Assembly: GCA_031275035.1 (NCBI GenBank)
Contig: JAISPH010000246.1
Span: forward strand, 1-46,907
Reading direction: 5' to 3'
Length of the DNA stretch: 46,907 bases
From: Treponema sp.
GTDB lineage: Bacteria; Spirochaetota; Spirochaetia; Treponematales; Breznakiellaceae
The notes under the pieces were generated by a model that saw only the letters and a list, made by a program, of their open reading frames with translations, was not told the DNA's origin and made no database searches. The position numbers were made by a program, and so were the translations under genes. Of the stretch, positions 6,892 to 15,117 are shown piece by piece; position 1 is the first letter of the stretch, and each line of letters starts with the position of its first letter.

Positions 6892-8528
6892 TTACAGCCT
6901 TTAGCGGCGGAAAAGGCTGGGGGGGCTTCTTCGTTAATCTTGCCGCAGTACTGTTGGGGGCTCTGCTCTTTGCCGCCTCCTTTCCCAATCCGCTCGCGGC
7001 CGGGGGGGTTCCCCTTCTGGCCTGGATTGCCTTTATCCCGGTCTTCTGGGTTGTCAGCCGGGTATCGATTGGGGCCTCAATCTTCTGGGGCGCCCTTTAC
7101 TCCTATACCGCCTACAGCCTGTTTAACTACTGGCTTGCCGTTTTTGATCCCAAGGCGGGCCCCATCGTCAGCCTGATCTATGTCTGTTACTTTATCGTGC
7201 TCTTTCCCCTCTTAAAACTTGCGGCGATCCTCTTTCCCCGGCGGGGCTACCTGGTCCAGTGGCTTATCTGGCTGGGTTATGAGTACCTCCGTACCCAGGG
7301 CTTTTTGGGGTATCCCTACGGCATCTCCGGCTATTCCCAGTGGAGCCTTCTTCCGGTTATACAGATCGCCAGCATTACCGGGGTATGGGGGGTCTCCGCC
7401 CTGGTGCTGTTCCCTTCAAGCTATATAGCCGCCGCCCTAGGTTCCATTAAAACGGAAGCCGGCTCCCGGCGTACAGCGGAAATTCTCCGCGCCTTTCTCC
7501 GGCGGGAAGCCCTGCCGGGGGCATTCTGGGCCGCCGCCCTGCTGGGAACCCTCGTTTTCGGCTTTGTTTCGCCGGTGGATTACTCCGCCGCTCCCTCCGC
7601 CAGGATAGCCTTGATTCAGCACAATTCCGATCCCTGGCTGGGGGGCATTCCCGAATTTCGGAATAATCTTGAGGTGCTCAAACGCCTCTCCGAAGAAGCT
7701 CTGGCGGCGGGGCCCAAGCCGGATCTGGTGGTCTGGTCGGAAACCGCCTTTGTTCCCCGTATCTACTGGCATTCCACTTACCGCACGGATCAGGCCTCCT
7801 ATGTCCTGGTCAAGGATCTGATGGATTTTCTCGCCGCTCAGGATGTTCCCTTTGTTATCGGGAACGACGATGCCCGGAACGAAGTGAACGAGCAGGGCCT
7901 CTGGGAACAGGTGGACTACAATGCGGTGATGCTCTATGACCGGGGAGAGCTCAAAGGACTGTACCGGAAGATACATCTGGTTCCCTTTACCGAATCATTC
8001 CCCTACAAAAAACAGTTTCCCGGAATATACGAAGCTCTGGAAAAGGCGGACACCCACTTTTGGAAAAAAGGTTCTGAGGCGGTGGTCTTTGACAGCAGGG
8101 GTCTTAAATTTTCCACTCCCGTCTGTTTTGAAGATACCTTCGGATACCTTTCCCGGAACTTTGTACGGCGGGGGGCGGAAATCATCGTCAACCTCTCCAA
8201 CGACGCATGGTCAAAGAGCGTTCCCGCCCAGATGCAGCATTTTTCGATGGCGGTTTTCAGGGCGGTGGAAAACCGCAGGTCCATGGTCCGGTCCACTGCC
8301 TCGGGGCAGACCTGCGCCGTGGATCCTAACGGCAGGGTTCTGGCCATGGCGGAGCCCTTTACCGAAAGCTGGATTACCGCGGAGGTGCCCATTGCCGGTA
8401 TACAAACTCCCTATACCCTCTACGGCGACCTCTGGGCCCGGATCTTTACCGCCCTGGCGTTAATTGCCTTGCTTTCGGGGAGCGCCGGGTATACAATAAA
8501 ACGCATAAAATTAAAAAGGGAAGGATAA
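6888..8528 (+). CDS. lnt: Apolipoprotein N-acyltransferase
   Basis: Transfers the third fatty acid to the N-terminal cysteine of lipoproteins at the inner membrane. The ~220 N-terminal residues form several transmembrane helices. The C-terminal half is a carbon-nitrogen hydrolase domain with the catalytic triad visible: E285 in VWSETAFVP, K361 in LYRKIHLVPF and C413 in PVCFEDTFG. A final transmembrane segment lies near 518-535. At 546 residues it is of normal Lnt length. Start ATG 6888 overlaps the HU stop. The next gene begins two bases after its stop, so HU, lnt, the response regulator, bactofilin and pncC look like one operon. Lnt fits a spirochaete rich in lipoproteins, several of which are encoded in this window. 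Confidence 0.95.
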   Translation: MITAFSGGKGWGGFFVNLAAVLLGALLFAASFPNPLAAGGVPLLAWIAFIPVFWVVSRVSIGASIFWGALYSYTAYSLFNYWLAVFDPKAGPIVSLIYVCYFIVLFPLLKLAAILFPRRGYLVQWLIWLGYEYLRTQGFLGYPYGISGYSQWSLLPVIQIASITGVWGVSALVLFPSSYIAAALGSIKTEAGSRRTAEILRAFLRREALPGAFWAAALLGTLVFGFVSPVDYSAAPSARIALIQHNSDPWLGGIPEFRNNLEVLKRLSEEALAAGPKPDLVVWSETAFVPRIYWHSTYRTDQASYVLVKDLMDFLAAQDVPFVIGNDDARNEVNEQGLWEQVDYNAVMLYDRGELKGLYRKIHLVPFTESFPYKKQFPGIYEALEKADTHFWKKGSEAVVFDSRGLKFSTPVCFEDTFGYLSRNFVRRGAEIIVNLSNDAWSKSVPAQMQHFSMAVFRAVENRRSMVRSTASGQTCAVDPNGRVLAMAEPFTESWITAEVPIAGIQTPYTLYGDLWARIFTALALIALLSGSAGYTIKRIKLKREG

Positions 8529-8529
8529 G

Positions 8530-9252
8530 ATGAGCACCCGCAAGAAGATACTCATTGTGGACAATGAAGTTATCAATCTTGAATTTTTTGAAGTTATGCT
8601 CTCCAAGCTGGGGTTTACCGTCGAAAAGGCCATGGACGGACTGGAAGCCCTGGAAAAGGTCAAGAAGTTTCATCCCGATCTTATTATGCTTGATAACATC
8701 ATACCTAAAATGTCGGGATGGGAGATCACCAAGACCCTCAAGGGGGACCCGCTGTACCGGGAAATCCCGATTATCATGTTTTCGGCCCTGGATGATGTCA
8801 AAGATAAAGTTGAAGGTTTTGAACTGGGGGTGGACGATTATATCACCAAGCCCTTTAATTTTTCCGAAGTCCTGGCCCGTATCCGGGCGGTGCTGCGGAA
8901 CCGGGAACTCTTTGGCCAGATCGTAGCCCGGGAGTCCCGGCTGAGTCTGGCGGAAGAGTTAAGCGCCGATATAAAGCAGAATGTGGTTGATTTTATCACC
9001 AGTATGGATGAACTGGACGACGCCATTGCCATGGTTTCCGGTATCCGGGATGCCGGAAACGAGCGTATCCTGCCGAAGCTGCTTGAGACCATCAAAGAGA
9101 AGGCCTCGACCGTCCGGTTCCAGATTGCGGAACTGGACGCCAGGATCGAGCGGACCATGACCGAATGGGAGCATTTGAAGAAAAACGAGATAGGCCTTAA
9201 AGCCCTGGAAAATCAGATTCGCAGCATCAGGAACGGTTATGTTAAAGAGTGA
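8530..9252 (+). CDS. CheY-like response regulator with helical C-terminal domain
   Basis: Residues 1-125 form a receiver domain: acidic pocket D11 with N12 in place of the usual second acid, phosphoacceptor D55 (LIMLDN), S85 and K107 (TKPF). Residues ~130-240 are predicted alpha-helical and coiled-coil-like, with no DNA-binding, GGDEF or other output domain recognised. The output may be a protein-protein contact. No partner kinase is in the window. It begins two bases after lnt and overlaps the bactofilin start by 14 bases. That tight coupling suggests, but does not prove, a role linked to the cell envelope or the bactofilin scaffold. Confidence 0.85.
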   Translation: MSTRKKILIVDNEVINLEFFEVMLSKLGFTVEKAMDGLEALEKVKKFHPDLIMLDNIIPKMSGWEITKTLKGDPLYREIPIIMFSALDDVKDKVEGFELGVDDYITKPFNFSEVLARIRAVLRNRELFGQIVARESRLSLAEELSADIKQNVVDFITSMDELDDAIAMVSGIRDAGNERILPKLLETIKEKASTVRFQIAELDARIERTMTEWEHLKKNEIGLKALENQIRSIRNGYVKE

Positions 9253-9661
9253 AGGTAAAAGGAAAGACGGCGCCAAGGTGGTGGTCTTCGGCAACAGCAC
9301 CAGTTTTAACGGGTTCCTCCGTTTCAAGGAAACGCTCAAGATCCAGGGTAAATTCAAGGGGACCATAGAGGCTACGGGAGCGCTTATTGTGGATAAGGGC
9401 GCGGTGGTGGAGGCGGATCATATTTCGGTCAGTTCCTTAACGGTCTACGGAACCGTCATCGGCGCCATTCATGCCATGGACAAGATCGACATGCTCAGCG
9501 GCGCCGAGGTCCGGGGAGACGTCAGCGCCGCTCATCTTAGAATTGCCGACGGGGTCCTCTTTGAAGGGCAGTGTTCCATGACCTGGGTGGAGAAGGAAGT
9601 GGAAATTTTCTCCCGGCCTACGGAAGAAATAAAGGCCGATCTTCGAAGGGTAAATGGCTGA
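9239..9661 (+). CDS. Bactofilin (polymer-forming cytoskeletal protein)
   Basis: A 140-residue bactofilin/CcmA-type protein. The core of about 100 residues is a right-handed beta-helix with short strands separated by glycines (FNGFLRFKETLKIQGKFKGTIEATGALIVDKGAVVEADHI). Bactofilins self-assemble without nucleotide into filaments under the inner membrane and position envelope enzymes; in helical bacteria they can affect cell shape. Short charged tails flank the core, as is usual. The ATG lies inside the end of the response-regulator gene, and the stop overlaps pncC by eight bases, so expression is coupled at both ends. Confidence 0.9.
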   Translation: MLKSEGKRKDGAKVVVFGNSTSFNGFLRFKETLKIQGKFKGTIEATGALIVDKGAVVEADHISVSSLTVYGTVIGAIHAMDKIDMLSGAEVRGDVSAAHLRIADGVLFEGQCSMTWVEKEVEIFSRPTEEIKADLRRVNG

Positions 9662-10130
9662 GGTTTCGGCGGAAGCGGTGATCCGGGGCTTAAGCGCCGC
9701 TTCCCGTTTTCTTGTAGCCGCCGAGTCCTGTACCGCCGGGCTGGTAGCGGATCTTCTGGCCCGTGTTCCCGGAGCCTCCAGGGTATTTTGGGGTTCCTTT
9801 GTCTCCTATACCGTTAACGCCAAGGAACGGATGCTGGGCATTGACCCGGAATTGATACGGCGTTTCGGCGCAGTAAGCAGGGAAACCGCCGAGGCCATGG
9901 CCCGGGGAGCCCTGGCCAGGAGCGGCGCCGATCTGGCGGTGGCGGTAACCGGTCTGGCCGGTCCCGGAGGAGACGGCACCTCCGTTCCGGCGGGTACCGT
10001 TTGGATAGCCGTTGCCCGGCAGGGCGGGGAAGGGGAGGCGGCGGTTTTTAGGTACGCCGGTTCCCGGAACGAGGTGCGCGCATTCGCAGCTTCCGAGGCC
10101 CTGGGGATGCTTTTAAGGCATATCAACTGA
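9654..10130 (+). CDS. pncC: Nicotinamide-nucleotide amidase (CinA C-terminal domain)
   Basis: A 158-residue stand-alone CinA-C/PncC domain, which deamidates NMN to nicotinic acid mononucleotide in pyridine-nucleotide salvage. The family motifs are present: AAESCTAGLVADLLARVPGAS at the N-terminus with the catalytic serine, FWGSFVSYTVNAKERMLGI, and AVTGLAGPGGD with PAGTVWIAV. The N-terminal MoCF-like half found in full CinA is absent, which is common. The last gene of the HU-lnt cluster, it overlaps the bactofilin gene by eight bases. rho follows after a 240-base gap with its own promoter. Confidence 0.9.
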   Translation: MAEVSAEAVIRGLSAASRFLVAAESCTAGLVADLLARVPGASRVFWGSFVSYTVNAKERMLGIDPELIRRFGAVSRETAEAMARGALARSGADLAVAVTGLAGPGGDGTSVPAGTVWIAVARQGGEGEAAVFRYAGSRNEVRAFAASEALGMLLRHIN

Positions 10131-10160
10131 TACTCCGGGGCCGAAATTTCAGGCCGCCTA

Positions 10161-10189
10161 TTGACAGAAAAGGCTGGGAGGTTTATTAT
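10161..10189 (+). promoter_or_regulatory. Promoter of rho
   Basis: TTGACA (10161-10166), 17-base spacer, TATTAT (10184-10189): near-perfect sigma-70 promoter. The expected start near 10196 gives a leader of about 175 bases before the rho ATG. A long leader is also seen in rho genes elsewhere, where Rho attenuates its own transcription; here that is inference. Confidence 0.75.
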
Positions 10190-10371
10190 ATTTTTCAGAA
10201 GATAATTACTTTTTTCATTCCCCTGGGAGCGTCTCTATCGGCGCTATCCGTGATTAAGAAATAACCTGCAGGAAACGAACACGTTTGAAAAATGTGTGAT
10301 CCATAAATCCTATCTTTTCTCGTTTTGTTTACCCGGGAGCATATTATGTCAAGAGGAGTTAGATCGTAAAA

Positions 10372-11982
10372 ATGACAGATGATGAAATAAGCCAGGGACA
10401 GTTAAACATCGGCGAAGGTTTTGAAGAATCCGGCGACCGGGCCAAGGTAGTGGTCCGGGCCCGTCCCCGCCGTACCGGTACGGAAGGTGAAACCGAGGCT
10501 CCCCGCCGAGGGCCGGGCCGGCCCAGGGGCCGGCCGAACCTCAGGACCCAGCAGGGCGGAACAGTTTTTCCGGCGGCTTCAGAAGATACGTCCTTCGGCG
10601 AACCTTCAAATTCCGGGGGGGTATCGGCGGTTCTGCCCCGGCTGCCCTCCATGCCGGACATCTACGGCAAACCGGAACCCCGTTCGGATCAGGACGGCGG
10701 AAAGCCCCGGCTTTCCATCAACGAAATGATCCGCCTTAACATGATGGACCTTCGGGAACTGGCGGCCTGCTATAATATTTCCCACGAGGATATGGTGGCC
10801 CTGAAAAAACAGGAGATCATCTTTTCTATCCTCAAGGCCCACACCGAACGGGGCGGGATCATCTATGCCTACGGTTCCCTGGAAATACTGCCCGACGGCT
10901 ACGGTTTCCTCAGAAGCCCCCAGAATTCCTACCTGCCGGGTCCTGACGACATCTACATCAGCCCCAGCCAGATCCGGCTCTTTGCCTTAAAAACCGGCGA
11001 TACCGTTTACGGCCAGATCCGCAGCCCCAAAGAACAGGAACGGTTTTTCGCCATGCTCCGGGTGGAGACGGTGAACTACGACGATCCCACGGTGGCCCAG
11101 AACCGCATCCCCTTTGACAATTTGACCCCGCTGTACCCCAACCGCAAGCTGGATCTGGAAACGGTAACCGAAGGCATCAGCGAGCGGGTTATCAACCTGT
11201 TCTGTCCCATCGGCAAGGGCCAGCGGGCCCTCATTGTGGCTCCGCCCCGGACCGGAAAGACCATCATGATGCAGAAGATCGCCAACGCCATCACCAGAAA
11301 CCATCCCGAGGTTTACCTTATCGTGCTCCTCATCGACGAGCGGCCCGAAGAGGTTACCGACATGGAACGTACCGTCCGGGCGGAGGTCATTTCCTCCACC
11401 TTTGACGAACAGGCGACCCGGCATGTCCAGGTTACCGAGATGGTCCTGGAAAAGGCCAAACGCCTGGTAGAACATAAGAAGGACGTGGTAATACTGCTGG
11501 ACTCCATTACCCGGCTGGCCCGGGCCTATAACCAGACCGTTCCCACCTCGGGAAAGATCCTCTCCGGCGGCGTTGATTCCAACGCCCTGCATAAACCCAA
11601 GCGTTTTTTTGGCGCCGCCCGGAACATCGAGGAGGGAGGGAGCCTTACCATTATCTCTACCGCCCTCATCGAGACCGGCAGCCGTATGGACGAGGTTATC
11701 TTCGAGGAATTCAAGGGGACGGGCAACCTGGAGATTAACCTCGACCGCCGTATCAGCGACCGCAGGCTCTTCCCGGCGATCAACATCAAGAAGTCCGGTA
11801 CCCGGAAGGAAGAATTGCTCCTGACCGAAGAGGAACTTCAAAAGATCTGGATACTCCGAAAGGTTATCAACCCCCTGGACGACATCGAGATCATTGAGCT
11901 GCTGATTGACAGGATGAAGAAAAGCAAGAATAATGAAGCGTTCCTCCGTTCCATGAATACGGGTACGGCGGGAACGGATTAA
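10372..11982 (+). CDS. rho: Transcription termination factor Rho with extended N-terminus
   Basis: Hexameric RNA helicase that ends transcription. The core is canonical: Rho N-domain ([21 protein letters not shown]), cold-shock-like RNA-binding fold ([21 protein letters not shown]), Walker A PPRTGKT with K296, Walker [18 protein letters not shown], and the Q- and R-loop regions with [21 protein letters not shown]. At 536 residues it has roughly 115 extra N-terminal residues compared with E. coli Rho. These are charged, Gly/Pro-rich and contain an AT-hook-like [11 protein letters not shown] at 45-55. The Shine-Dalgarno AGAGGAG is unusually far (about 13 bases) from ATG 10372. rpmE follows 26 bases after the stop. 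Confidence 0.97.
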   Translation: MTDDEISQGQLNIGEGFEESGDRAKVVVRARPRRTGTEGETEAPRRGPGRPRGRPNLRTQQGGTVFPAASEDTSFGEPSNSGGVSAVLPRLPSMPDIYGKPEPRSDQDGGKPRLSINEMIRLNMMDLRELAACYNISHEDMVALKKQEIIFSILKAHTERGGIIYAYGSLEILPDGYGFLRSPQNSYLPGPDDIYISPSQIRLFALKTGDTVYGQIRSPKEQERFFAMLRVETVNYDDPTVAQNRIPFDNLTPLYPNRKLDLETVTEGISERVINLFCPIGKGQRALIVAPPRTGKTIMMQKIANAITRNHPEVYLIVLLIDERPEEVTDMERTVRAEVISSTFDEQATRHVQVTEMVLEKAKRLVEHKKDVVILLDSITRLARAYNQTVPTSGKILSGGVDSNALHKPKRFFGAARNIEEGGSLTIISTALIETGSRMDEVIFEEFKGTGNLEINLDRRISDRRLFPAINIKKSGTRKEELLLTEEELQKIWILRKVINPLDDIEIIELLIDRMKKSKNNEAFLRSMNTGTAGTD

Positions 11983-12008
11983 TGGCATTCTGAAGGAGTT
12001 TTACATAC

Positions 12009-12212
12009 ATGAAGGAAGGCATTCATCCCAAGTATGAACTAACCAGGATAAGCTGCGCCTGCGGAAACGTTATCGAGACCCGGTCTACCGCCAGGGACAT
12101 CAAAATTGAAATTTGTTCCGCCTGCCATCCCTTCTTTACGGGCAAACAGAAACTGGTTGATACCGCCGGCCGTATTGAACGGTTCCGCAGGAAGTACAAT
12201 ATTAAAGAATGA
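12009..12212 (+). CDS. rpmE: Ribosomal protein L31 (zinc-binding form)
   Basis: A 67-residue protein starting [10 protein letters not shown] with four cysteines in C-x-C...C-x-x-C order (C16, C18, C36, C39), the zinc-binding 'C+' form of L31. It sits on the 50S central protuberance near the subunit bridge. GAAGGAG precedes ATG 12009 with good spacing. It lies 26 bases after rho and is likely co-transcribed with it. A zinc-free paralogue, often induced under zinc starvation, is not in this window. Confidence 0.96.
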   Translation: MKEGIHPKYELTRISCACGNVIETRSTARDIKIEICSACHPFFTGKQKLVDTAGRIERFRRKYNIKE

Positions 12213-12300
12213 GCCTCCGCGGAGCGCAGACCAAAAGTCTGACACGGTATCTTTAGCGCTGCGTCAGTTGAGCCGGAGCAGAGCGCGAACCGGAAGTTCG
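12210..12300 (+). repeat. Two diverged 59-base tandem repeats with conserved hairpins
   Basis: Copies start with TGAGCC at 12210 and 12269 (offset 59). Both run TGAGCC, six bases, GAGCGC, then a small hairpin, then GGTAT. The hairpin is CAGAC/GTCTG in copy 1 and CGAAC/GTTCG in copy 2, so the bases differ but pairing is kept. This lies between rpmE and the convergent methyltransferase gene and may include the rpmE 3' end. Confidence 0.45.
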
Positions 12301-12357
12301 GCAGGGTATTAAACCAGGCTTTCGAATAAACCGCAGCCCGGATCAGCGCATAGCTTC

Positions 12358-13446
12358 TCATCGGGTATAAGTATAGCAGAGCGGCGTTTTTTTGCCCCTA
12401 AAATCCTCATCCGTCAGAGAAGAACTGAGCTCTTCCCGCTTTAGTCCGGGAAGATCCGGCGGAGCGATTTTGCTGTTCCTGAGCCGGGCGCTGAACCAGA
12501 GTTTTCCTCCGGGGGCAAGGAGGGTTGCGCATTGGACGATAAGCCGGGGATGATCCCGGTCCAAATCCAGGACACGGTCCATCTTTTTTGAATTGGAGAA
12601 AACCGGAGGGTCCAGGATTATCTGATCCCAGCGGCGGTCCCGGCGGCGGGCTTCTTCAAGAAAACGGAAAACATCCGCCCGGATAAACCGGTAGATCCCT
12701 TCCGGTTCCGCAGAAGAATGAACGGCAGGGACAAAAGACCGGTCCGGTTCGGACCCTGCGGGTACAAAGCCGGGGATCTTAAAACCGTTGAGGGCAAAAT
12801 TCTCCCTTCCCCAGTCCAGATAGGTATTGGACATGTCCACCGAATCCACCTCCGCCGCTCCCCCCGCCGCGGCGCAGACGGAAAAAGAAGCGGTATAGCA
12901 GAAAAGATTAAGGCTGCGTTTTCCCGCCGCTTCGGAACGGACCAGGCTGCGCATCCGCCGGCGGTCCAGAAAGAGCCCCGTATCCAGATAATCCGAAAGG
13001 TTGACCCGGAAACGGAGATCCCCTTCCCGGACATCCCGGGTAAAGGCGGCGGTCCCCTGCCTTTCGTACTGGGCGCCGCCTCCGTTGCGGAGACGGGTTC
13101 TCCGCCGCTCCCTGAAGAAAATGCGCCCGCCGGGGATGTCCAGGGCCTGCGACGCCGCCTCCTTCATGGCACAGAGCCAGCGTTCTTCCTCGTCTTCGGC
13201 CTTTTCGTAGGGACGCTTAAAGAGGGCCCCCGCCAGGGCGCCGCCGTAATAGTCAATGAGGAGGGGTATTTCGGGAATATCCCGGTCATAGAGGCGGTAG
13301 GCGTCGGTTCCAATACGGCGGGCCCATTTTTTAAGGTGCCGCTGCCGTTTCCGCAGGCGGTTAAAGAACATCTCCGCCTGGATTCGGGTCTTTTCATCTG
13401 CGGCGCTTTGGGGGAAATACCCGGTTTTAATCCTGACCGGCTCCAT
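12358..13446 (-). CDS. Class I SAM-dependent rRNA methyltransferase, RlmK-like
   Basis: A 362-residue protein resembling the C-terminal (RlmK) half of E. coli RlmKL, which makes m7G2069 in 23S rRNA. Visible parts: an N-terminal basic region (NRLRKRQRHLKKWARRIGTDAYRLYDRDIPE), the beta-hairpin NLSDYLDTGLFLDRRRMRSLV, SAM motif I LNLFCYTASFSVCAAAGGA, acidic VDMSNTYLDWGRENF, and catalytic ILDPPVFSNSKKM. The RlmL THUMP half is absent. The start was placed at ATG 13446 (MEPVRIKTGYF), inside the last 20 bases of rex; a start at 13500 would add an unconserved Cys/Arg stretch. The overlap suggests coupling to the redox regulator. Confidence 0.85.
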   Translation of the reverse strand: MEPVRIKTGYFPQSAADEKTRIQAEMFFNRLRKRQRHLKKWARRIGTDAYRLYDRDIPEIPLLIDYYGGALAGALFKRPYEKAEDEEERWLCAMKEAASQALDIPGGRIFFRERRRTRLRNGGGAQYERQGTAAFTRDVREGDLRFRVNLSDYLDTGLFLDRRRMRSLVRSEAAGKRSLNLFCYTASFSVCAAAGGAAEVDSVDMSNTYLDWGRENFALNGFKIPGFVPAGSEPDRSFVPAVHSSAEPEGIYRFIRADVFRFLEEARRRDRRWDQIILDPPVFSNSKKMDRVLDLDRDHPRLIVQCATLLAPGGKLWFSARLRNSKIAPPDLPGLKREELSSSLTDEDFRGKKTPLCYTYTR

Positions 13447-14095
13447 GTTCCCCGTCCTCTTCCGGCTTCCTCGCCTGCAGCATGACGCAGAACATGGCAT
13501 AGCCGGAGGACAGATCTTCTTTCTGAACCACCACCCCCTCGGGAACCTTCAATTTGATGTTGGTAAAATTCCAGATTCCCCTGATACCGGCCCTGACCAG
13601 GATGCCCGCCGTTTCCTGGGCCTGGACGGAGGGTACGGTAAGAATCGCCGCCGTAACTCCCAGGCTTCGGATCCGTTCTTCCATATTCACGGCGTCAAAA
13701 ACCGGTACCCCGTGGACATTGGAGCCTATTTTCTGGGGGTTTTTGTCAAAGGCCGCCGCCACCCGCAGGCCGTGGCACCGGAATTCTCCGTACCCCAGAA
13801 GGGCGGCCCCCAGGTTGCCCGCCCCCACAAGCACCGCATCGAGGGGGGAATCCCATCTTAAAAAATGTTCAATGGCCTCAATAAGAGCCTGAACGGGATA
13901 ACCCTTTTTGGGCTTGCCCATTATACCGGTGATGGACAGATCCTTGCGGACCTGAATGGGTTCCAGGTTCAACTCCTGGGCAATTACGGTACCGGAGACA
14001 AAAGCGTTTCCCTCGCATTGAAGCCTGCGTATGATGTGCAGATACGAGGGCAGCCTGCGTATTGAGGGGGCCGCGGAAATTTTTACCTTTGCCAC
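13427..14095 (-). CDS. rex: Redox-sensing transcriptional repressor Rex
   Basis: A 222-residue Rex. It has an N-terminal winged helix (SIRRLPSYLHIIRRLQ, then LNLEPIQVRKDLSITG) and a Rossmann NADH-binding domain with GAGNLG (VLVGAGNLGAALLGY), followed by FDKNPQKIG and the C-terminal swapped helix. Rex leaves its operators when NADH rises and so controls fermentative and anaerobic genes. The start is GTG 14095 and no Shine-Dalgarno is present. A promoter whose -10 ends seven bases upstream suggests a leaderless mRNA. The gene overlaps the downstream methyltransferase by 20 bases. A candidate AT-rich near-palindrome lies within the promoter, but the usual TTGTGA-type Rex box was not seen. Confidence 0.93.
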   Translation of the reverse strand: MAKVKISAAPSIRRLPSYLHIIRRLQCEGNAFVSGTVIAQELNLEPIQVRKDLSITGIMGKPKKGYPVQALIEAIEHFLRWDSPLDAVLVGAGNLGAALLGYGEFRCHGLRVAAAFDKNPQKIGSNVHGVPVFDAVNMEERIRSLGVTAAILTVPSVQAQETAGILVRAGIRGIWNFTNIKLKVPEGVVVQKEDLSSGYAMFCVMLQARKPEEDGEHGAGQD

Positions 14096-14102
14096 AATGA
14101 TA

Positions 14103-14132
14103 ACGATAAATTTAAATCGATAAAAAGGTCAA
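14103..14132 (-). promoter_or_regulatory. Promoter of rex, leaderless arrangement
   Basis: On the minus strand TTGACC (14132-14127) is followed after 18 bases by TATCGT (14108-14103), then seven bases and GTG 14095. The spacer holds the AT-rich near-palindrome ATCGATTTAAATTTATCG, a candidate operator. No purine-rich ribosome-binding site fits before the GTG. Confidence 0.5.
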
Positions 14133-14280
14133 GATTGAAACCCGCCGCCGGAGGGACAGGGCGCCTCTCTGTTTTACGGCGGCTTTAACTTTTACTCCGT
14201 TTCGACTATTTTTGTAAGGGGAACTGCGCCGGTTTTCTCTCCGGGAATCGGGCCGGAGGACCCCGTAAGGAACAAAAGGT

Positions 14281-15036
14281 ATGGCCGGAATCATCAAAGC
14301 GCTCTTTCTTGACATTGACGGAACCCTTATTTCCGGCGGAACCGGTCCCTTTAAGGATGATGTTGAACAGATTGAAAAAGCCCGGCGCCGGGGCCACAAG
14401 GTTTTTCTCAATACCGGCCGGTCCCTGGCCTTTATTCCCCGGATGATCCGGGAAGCGCCTTTCCTTGACGGGATCGTGGCCGGCGGCGGAGCCCACGTGC
14501 TCCTTGGGGGAAAAACCATATACCACAAGTGGATACCTCCGGATCTGCTCTCCGAAGTTGCCGCCCTCTACCTTAAAAACGGCAAGTGGTGTCTTCTTGA
14601 GGGAGAAACCGGGAATCTTATCATCAATGAAAAAAACAGCCCCTATCCCAAAGTCCGCCGCCGGGATGATTTTTCCGGCAAATATGCGGGGATTTTGATT
14701 ACCAAGCTGACCATGGACAAGCGTTTTACCCCGGAAGAACAGGCCTTTCTGGAAAGGCATTTTCACATCTACGATCTGGGAATCCATGCCGAAGGAATCA
14801 TCAGGGGCGAAAGCAAGGCTGCGGGCATGGAGACGGTCCTTAACGCCCTGGGGATAAACCGGGAAAACAGCATCGCCGTCGGGGACAGCGAGAACGACAT
14901 GACCATGATCCGTCATGCCGGCATAGGCATCGCCATGGGCAACGCCTGCGCCGCATTAAAGGCCGCCGCTGCGGAGATTACCGCTCCCTGCGGGCAGGGC
15001 GGCATAGCCCGGGTTATTGAACGGCATCTGTCCTAG
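14281..15036 (+). CDS. HAD-superfamily Cof-type phosphatase
   Basis: A 251-residue HAD hydrolase of the Cof/IIB type. Motif I is FLDIDGTLIS (nucleophile Asp and the +2 Asp), motif II is LNTGRS, the motif III Lys lies in the GESKAAGMETVLNALG segment, and motif IV is VGDSENDMTMI. A cap domain sits between motifs II and III. Enzymes of this group dephosphorylate sugar phosphates, phosphorylated cofactors or nucleotides; the substrate cannot be read from the sequence. AAGGA lies nine bases before ATG 14281. It is divergent from rex and 81 bases upstream of the aldolase, so it may share a sugar-phosphate role. Confidence 0.88.
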   Translation: MAGIIKALFLDIDGTLISGGTGPFKDDVEQIEKARRRGHKVFLNTGRSLAFIPRMIREAPFLDGIVAGGGAHVLLGGKTIYHKWIPPDLLSEVAALYLKNGKWCLLEGETGNLIINEKNSPYPKVRRRDDFSGKYAGILITKLTMDKRFTPEEQAFLERHFHIYDLGIHAEGIIRGESKAAGMETVLNALGINRENSIAVGDSENDMTMIRHAGIGIAMGNACAALKAAAAEITAPCGQGGIARVIERHLS

Positions 15037-15117
15037 TCCTTCCGGCCTTGAACAGGGGTCCCGTTTATAGGATGATAAAAAACAATTTTCAATTGTTGCA
15101 GAAAACCGAGGTATGCA

